Shown in pieces: positions 7,824-9,817 of a stretch of DNA of 9,817 nucleotides (its first letter is position 1; each line of letters begins with the position of its first letter). This stretch comes from a bacterium UBP2_UBA4780. Its GTDB lineage: Bacteria > Edwardsbacteria > AC1 > EtOH8. The stretch spans positions 1,112 to 10,928 of the forward strand of contig DHHE01000201.1 of NCBI GenBank assembly GCA_002403115.1, read 5' to 3'. The translations under genes were made by a program, and so were the position numbers. Under the pieces are notes generated by a model, which searched no databases, was not told the origin of the DNA, and was given only the letters and a program-made list of their open reading frames with translations.

Positions 7824-9817
7824 TTACCTGAGCATCACCAGCCGCTTGGTGCCGGTGTACTCCGGGGTGGTCAGGCGGTAGAAGTAGACCCCACCCGACA
7901 CCTTCTGTCCCGCGTCCGACCTGCCGTCCCACCTGACCGTGTGATACCCGGCCGGCCTCACCCCGCTGGCCAGCGTGGCCACCTTCTGCCCCACAATGTT
8001 GTACACCCCCAGCTCCATCTTCGTCTCCCGCGGCAGCCCGAACCTGATGGTGGTCGTGCCGCGCAAGGGGTTGGGGTAGGCCGCGCCCAGGCTGAATGCT
8101 GTGGGGTTCCCAAGCGGACATGCGATGAGCGAAGTCGAATCGGTCGAGGGGCCCGCCACCCCGGTGACGTCCGGCGTCCGGGTGATCCGGACGGCCCGCC
8201 CCGACTTCAGCGGCGAGATGGCCGTCGTGGCGTAGGCCCCGTCCTGCAGCAGCTGGCAGCCCACCGAAGAGTTCTGCTGGAAGCCAACGCTCGAAGACGC
8301 CCGGTCCGCCAGCATGTTATATTGCAGCACCACGTCGTAGTACGGGTGCGTATCCGTCGAGTCGTAGTAGATCACCTGGTACTTCAGCCGCGTCGACGTC
8401 CCGAAGAACACCACGCTGTCGTACTCCACGATGAAACGCCCGTTGGCCGCGTCATGCCAGTACCCGATCCACGACCCGGGCGCCGCCGTGGACGACCCGT
8501 TAAGGTCGTCCCACAGAGGGAAGATCGCCCCGTTGCTGAAGGTGCTGGTCGGGATGGCCGTGTTCGTGTACGCCGTGCTGGTGTTCGTCCCGAACGCCAG
8601 CCACCCGTTGGTGCACACCCGCAGCGCCGTGTTGTTCGTCCCGTACCACCGGAACCCGAACGGCAGCGTCACCGCCGCCGCCGCGTCGTCGGCCACCAGC
8701 GCCGTCAGCTGCGTCCCCACCCCACGGATCTCCGTCCACGAGTACACCGGCGCCCGCGACACCCCGTCACTGTCCTCCACCGCGTAGTACAGCGGGCTCC
8801 CGCTGTAGTTGTCAGGCGTCGGAAGGTACCGCAGGTCCCCCACCCCGGCGATGACGCTGAAGGTGTCGGTCGACGCGTAGCCGCCGTCGGCTGTCAGCCT
8901 CAGGGTGAAAAGGACGGGGTGGCCTACCGGGCAGGCGCTGTCAAGCGTCACGGTGAACGGCTGTCCTGTATTTTCGGCCGTTTTCCGCAGGCCAAGGTCG
9001 GGGTAGTCCGCCTGGCCGGACACGATGCTGACGTAGGGATCTGAACTCGAGAGCATGGCCGTCACCGTCCGGGCCGTGTCGTACATCGACTTGTTCTTCA
9101 GGGTGACCAGCAGCTGGGCCGTCTCCCCCGGGTCCAGCGACATGTTCCCGTTGCCCCCGGTTATCCTGTGGCTTTGAGGCGACAGGTATATCCCGGCCGC
9201 CTGGGCCGCCACCAGGTTGGGCATCAGGTTCTCGTTGAACTGCTGGACGATGATGTTGGTGTCCGACACCGCCTGCCAGAAGCTGGAGCCGACCTCCACC
9301 GTGAAGTTGAAGCACTTCGGCTTGAGCCCCTGCTCACCGTAGAACCAGTCCTTGGCGTCGCCGTTGACGTAATAGAGGACCACCGAGCTCTGGCCGGCCT
9401 CGTAGCCGTTGAAGGCGGCCGCCTCCCGGGCCAGGTCGCCCAGCAGGCCGCTGTCCGGAGTGGGGCTGGTGGTGTAGCCCCAGGGATACATCCACAGGTT
9501 GCCGTAGCTGTGGTAGTTCAGGTCCATCTTGATGCAGCCCTCCCGGATGGCGAAATTCATGATGGCCTGGGTTTCCGGATCGGAGCCGGCCGAGGGCCCG
9601 CGGTAGGTTTCGTCGGCCGGGTCGGGGCTGGATCCCAGGTTGTCGTAGCCCCACATGTGGGTGTAATTGCGGTTGACGTCCACCCCGTACGAGCCCCCGT
9701 TGTTGCGCCGGTTCTTCCGCCAGCTGCCCGAGGGGTCGGTCTCGTTGTAGACGTAGCCGTCCGGGTTGAGCACCGGGATGATCCATATCTGGCGGTTGTC
9801 CACCAGCCAGGTGGCCA
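7824..9817 (-). CDS. M14 zinc carboxypeptidase, secreted, T9SS-type tail (5' partial)
   Basis: The reading frame is open to the window edge: codons for Ala-Thr-Trp-Leu precede the GTG at 9803, which is an internal Val (WLVDNRQIW), so signal peptide, propeptide and the zinc-binding HxxE lie outside. Numbering from that Val, the M14 domain (1-200) shows PVLNPDGY, the Arg motif WRKNRR (28-33), NR in GVDVNRN (44-45, substrate carboxylate), third zinc ligand His98 (NYHSYG), Tyr144 (equivalent of Tyr248 of carboxypeptidase A) and catalytic Glu170 (FTVEVG). Lys151 occupies the specificity position equivalent to residue 255. After it come an Ig/CARDB-like domain (about 206-320), a nidogen-like beta-sandwich (about 335-542; TNGWLAFG, PLWDDLNG) and a FlgD-like sorting tail (about 567-659). 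It is expected to remove C-terminal residues from peptides outside the cell. The tail is nearly identical to that of the downstream C25 peptidase. The nidogen-like part has distinct codon use. Confidence 0.94.
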   Translation of the reverse strand, partial: ATWLVDNRQIWIIPVLNPDGYVYNETDPSGSWRKNRRNNGGSYGVDVNRNYTHMWGYDNLGSSPDPADETYRGPSAGSDPETQAIMNFAIREGCIKMDLNYHSYGNLWMYPWGYTTSPTPDSGLLGDLAREAAAFNGYEAGQSSVVLYYVNGDAKDWFYGEQGLKPKCFNFTVEVGSSFWQAVSDTNIIVQQFNENLMPNLVAAQAAGIYLSPQSHRITGGNGNMSLDPGETAQLLVTLKNKSMYDTARTVTAMLSSSDPYVSIVSGQADYPDLGLRKTAENTGQPFTVTLDSACPVGHPVLFTLRLTADGGYASTDTFSVIAGVGDLRYLPTPDNYSGSPLYYAVEDSDGVSRAPVYSWTEIRGVGTQLTALVADDAAAAVTLPFGFRWYGTNNTALRVCTNGWLAFGTNTSTAYTNTAIPTSTFSNGAIFPLWDDLNGSSTAAPGSWIGYWHDAANGRFIVEYDSVVFFGTSTRLKYQVIYYDSTDTHPYYDVVLQYNMLADRASSSVGFQQNSSVGCQLLQDGAYATTAISPLKSGRAVRITRTPDVTGVAGPSTDSTSLIACPLGNPTAFSLGAAYPNPLRGTTTIRFGLPRETKMELGVYNIVGQKVATLASGVRPAGYHTVRWDGRSDAGQKVSGGVYFYRLTTPEYTGTKRLVMLR
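7825..8017 (-). repeat. Copy 2 of the sorting-tail repeat (carboxypeptidase gene)
   Basis: This is the last 193 bp of the carboxypeptidase gene, the partner of 2755-2947. Identity falls sharply just upstream (8018 onward, roughly 60-65% by eye) although the protein is still homologous there. It also stops at the stop codon; the downstream intergenic sequences are unrelated. Confidence 0.95.

Noticed and set aside
2662..8121. Two similar minus-strand open frames, at 2662-3066 and 7771-8121, that resemble a small gene family
   Set aside because: Their similarity is only the out-of-frame reading of the duplicated 193-bp sorting-tail block. They have no independent ribosome sites or domains.
9801..9803. 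GTG as start codon of the carboxypeptidase gene
   Set aside because: The frame continues upstream to the window edge with conserved M14 sequence (WLV before DNRQIW), and the zinc HxxE motif must lie further upstream, so this is an internal Val.

Overview
The window is GC-rich bacterial DNA, and every real gene in it is on the minus strand. Reading in the direction of transcription (high to low coordinates) there are three. First is a secreted M14-family zinc carboxypeptidase whose 5' end lies beyond the window (7824-9817). Second is a very large secreted gingipain-like (C25) cysteine peptidase built from many beta-sandwich modules (2754-7670). Third is a polytopic membrane protein of the fused MFS/spermidine-synthase-like type (79-2625). 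Almost all of the DNA is coding. The gaps are 78 bp (1-78, right after the third gene), 128 bp (2626-2753) and 153 bp (7671-7823).

Both peptidases end in the same FlgD-like Ig domain, which closes with a KRLVML-type tail. This is the kind of C-terminal sorting signal used by cargo of the type IX secretion system (T9SS). Together with the signal peptide on the C25 protein, it indicates a Gram-negative-type envelope and export of both enzymes to the cell surface or medium. High GC, modular C25 and M14 proteases and FlgD-type tails suggest an uncultivated FCB-related or candidate-phylum bacterium (for example the Edwardsbacteria, TA06, WOR-3 or Eisenbacteria type of lineage) rather than a typical Bacteroidetes. 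This placement is inference. No rRNA or other marker gene is present.

The first intergenic gap (7671-7823) separates the two peptidase genes. It holds a TTGACA-17-TATCAT promoter, inverted and direct repeats around it, a long hairpin in the 3' end of the carboxypeptidase transcript, and a good ribosome binding site. The C25 gene can therefore be transcribed on its own. The second gap (2626-2753) holds a clear intrinsic terminator after the C25 gene, so the membrane protein is probably a separate unit. It appears to start at a TTG codon.

The main points of interest are: the final 193 bp of the two peptidase genes are about 98% identical at DNA level with an abrupt edge, which suggests recent gene conversion of the sorting tail; a Lys occupies the M14 specificity position, predicting preference for acidic C-terminal residues; the C25 protein carries a Rossmann-like GATase1-type domain with an odd charged insertion; and there are two internal composition anomalies that follow domain boundaries. 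I saw no CRISPR array, tRNA, insertion sequence or phage gene.
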